5,585 nt of DNA from assembly GCA_002348365.1 (NCBI GenBank), contig DEBC01000073.1, positions 1 through 5,585 of the forward strand, given 5' to 3'. The notes below the pieces were generated by a model. The model ran no database searches and was not told the DNA's origin. It worked only from the letters and a program-made list of their open reading frames with translations. The DNA comes from Alphaproteobacteria bacterium UBA2966 (GTDB lineage: Bacteria > Pseudomonadota > Alphaproteobacteria > UBA2966). A program made the position numbers and the translations under genes. How positions within the stretch are numbered: position 1 is the first letter of the stretch; each line of letters opens with the position of its first letter. Of the stretch, positions 5,357-5,585 are shown in pieces.

Positions 5357-5585
5357 CTAGAGTTGCGGCTGCGTGTCCGGATCCACTTCGGAATTCAGCA
5401 ATTCGGGTTTGAAGATGTCCACATAGGCCATCACGAGATAATTGATCATCGCCAGCGCGCTGCCGCCGATCACCGTCCACCGGGCTGGCCAGGAGGGGAC
5501 GCGAAGGGCCCCTTCGCCCTCATATTCGCCGTCGACGAAGGAGGCAATGCTTTCCTCCCATCCGCCCGTGATGATCATCAGGAAG
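5357..5585 (-). CDS. dctQ: TRAP transporter small permease, DctQ family (C-terminal part, cut by window end)
   Basis: This is the small membrane subunit that pairs with DctM. Only the last 75 codons lie in the window; the frame is open to the right edge, so the ATG at 5578 is probably internal rather than the start. The visible sequence ends a membrane span (FLMIITGGW), then has an acidic linker (EESIASFVDGEYEGEG), the signature-like segment LRVPSWPARW, which resembles the P-x-W-P region before the last helix of DctQ proteins, and a final helix (about TVIGGSALAMINYLVMAYV). The acidic C-terminus ends VDPDTQPQL. The order dctQ then dctM with a 32-base gap is standard; a dctP gene may lie beyond the right edge. 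Family assignment rests on position next to dctM plus this motif. Confidence 0.85.
   Translation of the reverse strand, partial: FLMIITGGWEESIASFVDGEYEGEGALRVPSWPARWTVIGGSALAMINYLVMAYVDIFKPELLNSEVDPDTQPQL

Noticed and set aside
4417..5360. Long plus-strand open frames opposite dctM (160 and 154 codons)
   Set aside because: Products are repetitive in Pro/Met/Thr or Gly/Asp/Gln, as expected from antisense reading of a membrane protein gene in GC-rich DNA; no ribosome binding site or family match seen.
1..5585. Mobile element, CRISPR array, tRNA or toxin-antitoxin system
   Set aside because: No transposase-like frame, terminal or direct repeats, regularly spaced repeats, cloverleaf or paired small genes were seen; the window is filled by conserved transport, regulatory and metabolic genes.

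Overview
The window looks like a GC-rich alphaproteobacterial chromosome. The ZnuC/ZnuB/Zur sequences, the His-rich ZnuC tail, the divergent znuA / znuCB-zur layout and the TRAP transporter genes all fit that group, but the genus cannot be read from the sequence. Five complete genes and two genes cut by the window ends account for nearly all of it. No tRNA, rRNA, CRISPR array, insertion sequence or prophage signal was seen.

Left part (1-2641): a complete zinc-uptake regulon. The 5' end of znuA (periplasmic Zn-binding protein) runs leftward out of the window. Across an AT-rich divergent control region (389-575), znuC (ATPase), znuB (permease) and zur (zinc-sensing repressor) run rightward as a tightly packed operon. 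The control region holds two palindromic Zur-like operators of different architecture: an 18-bp box near znuA and a 23-bp box near znuC. Zur therefore very likely represses both arms and its own gene when zinc is plentiful.

Middle (2642-3909): a 103-bp gap without a convincing terminator leads to a gene with a strong Shine-Dalgarno sequence, encoding a 370-residue ACMSD-like amidohydrolase/decarboxylase with an intact set of putative metal ligands. A strong hairpin-T-tract terminator follows; its A-tract on the other side lets it also serve the convergent genes.

Right part (3936-5585): on the minus strand, the C-terminal end of a TRAP small permease (DctQ) followed 32 bp later by a complete TRAP large permease (DctM). 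The solute-binding protein (DctP) is not in view and may lie beyond the right edge. The amidohydrolase and the TRAP carrier may belong to one organic-acid or aromatic-acid catabolic locus, but the substrate is not identifiable here.

Nothing in the window is an obviously new system. The most unusual points are the two differently spaced Zur operators in one intergenic region, a possible 7-codon leader ORF overlapping the znuA start, and the placement of a metal-dependent hydrolase directly after zur.
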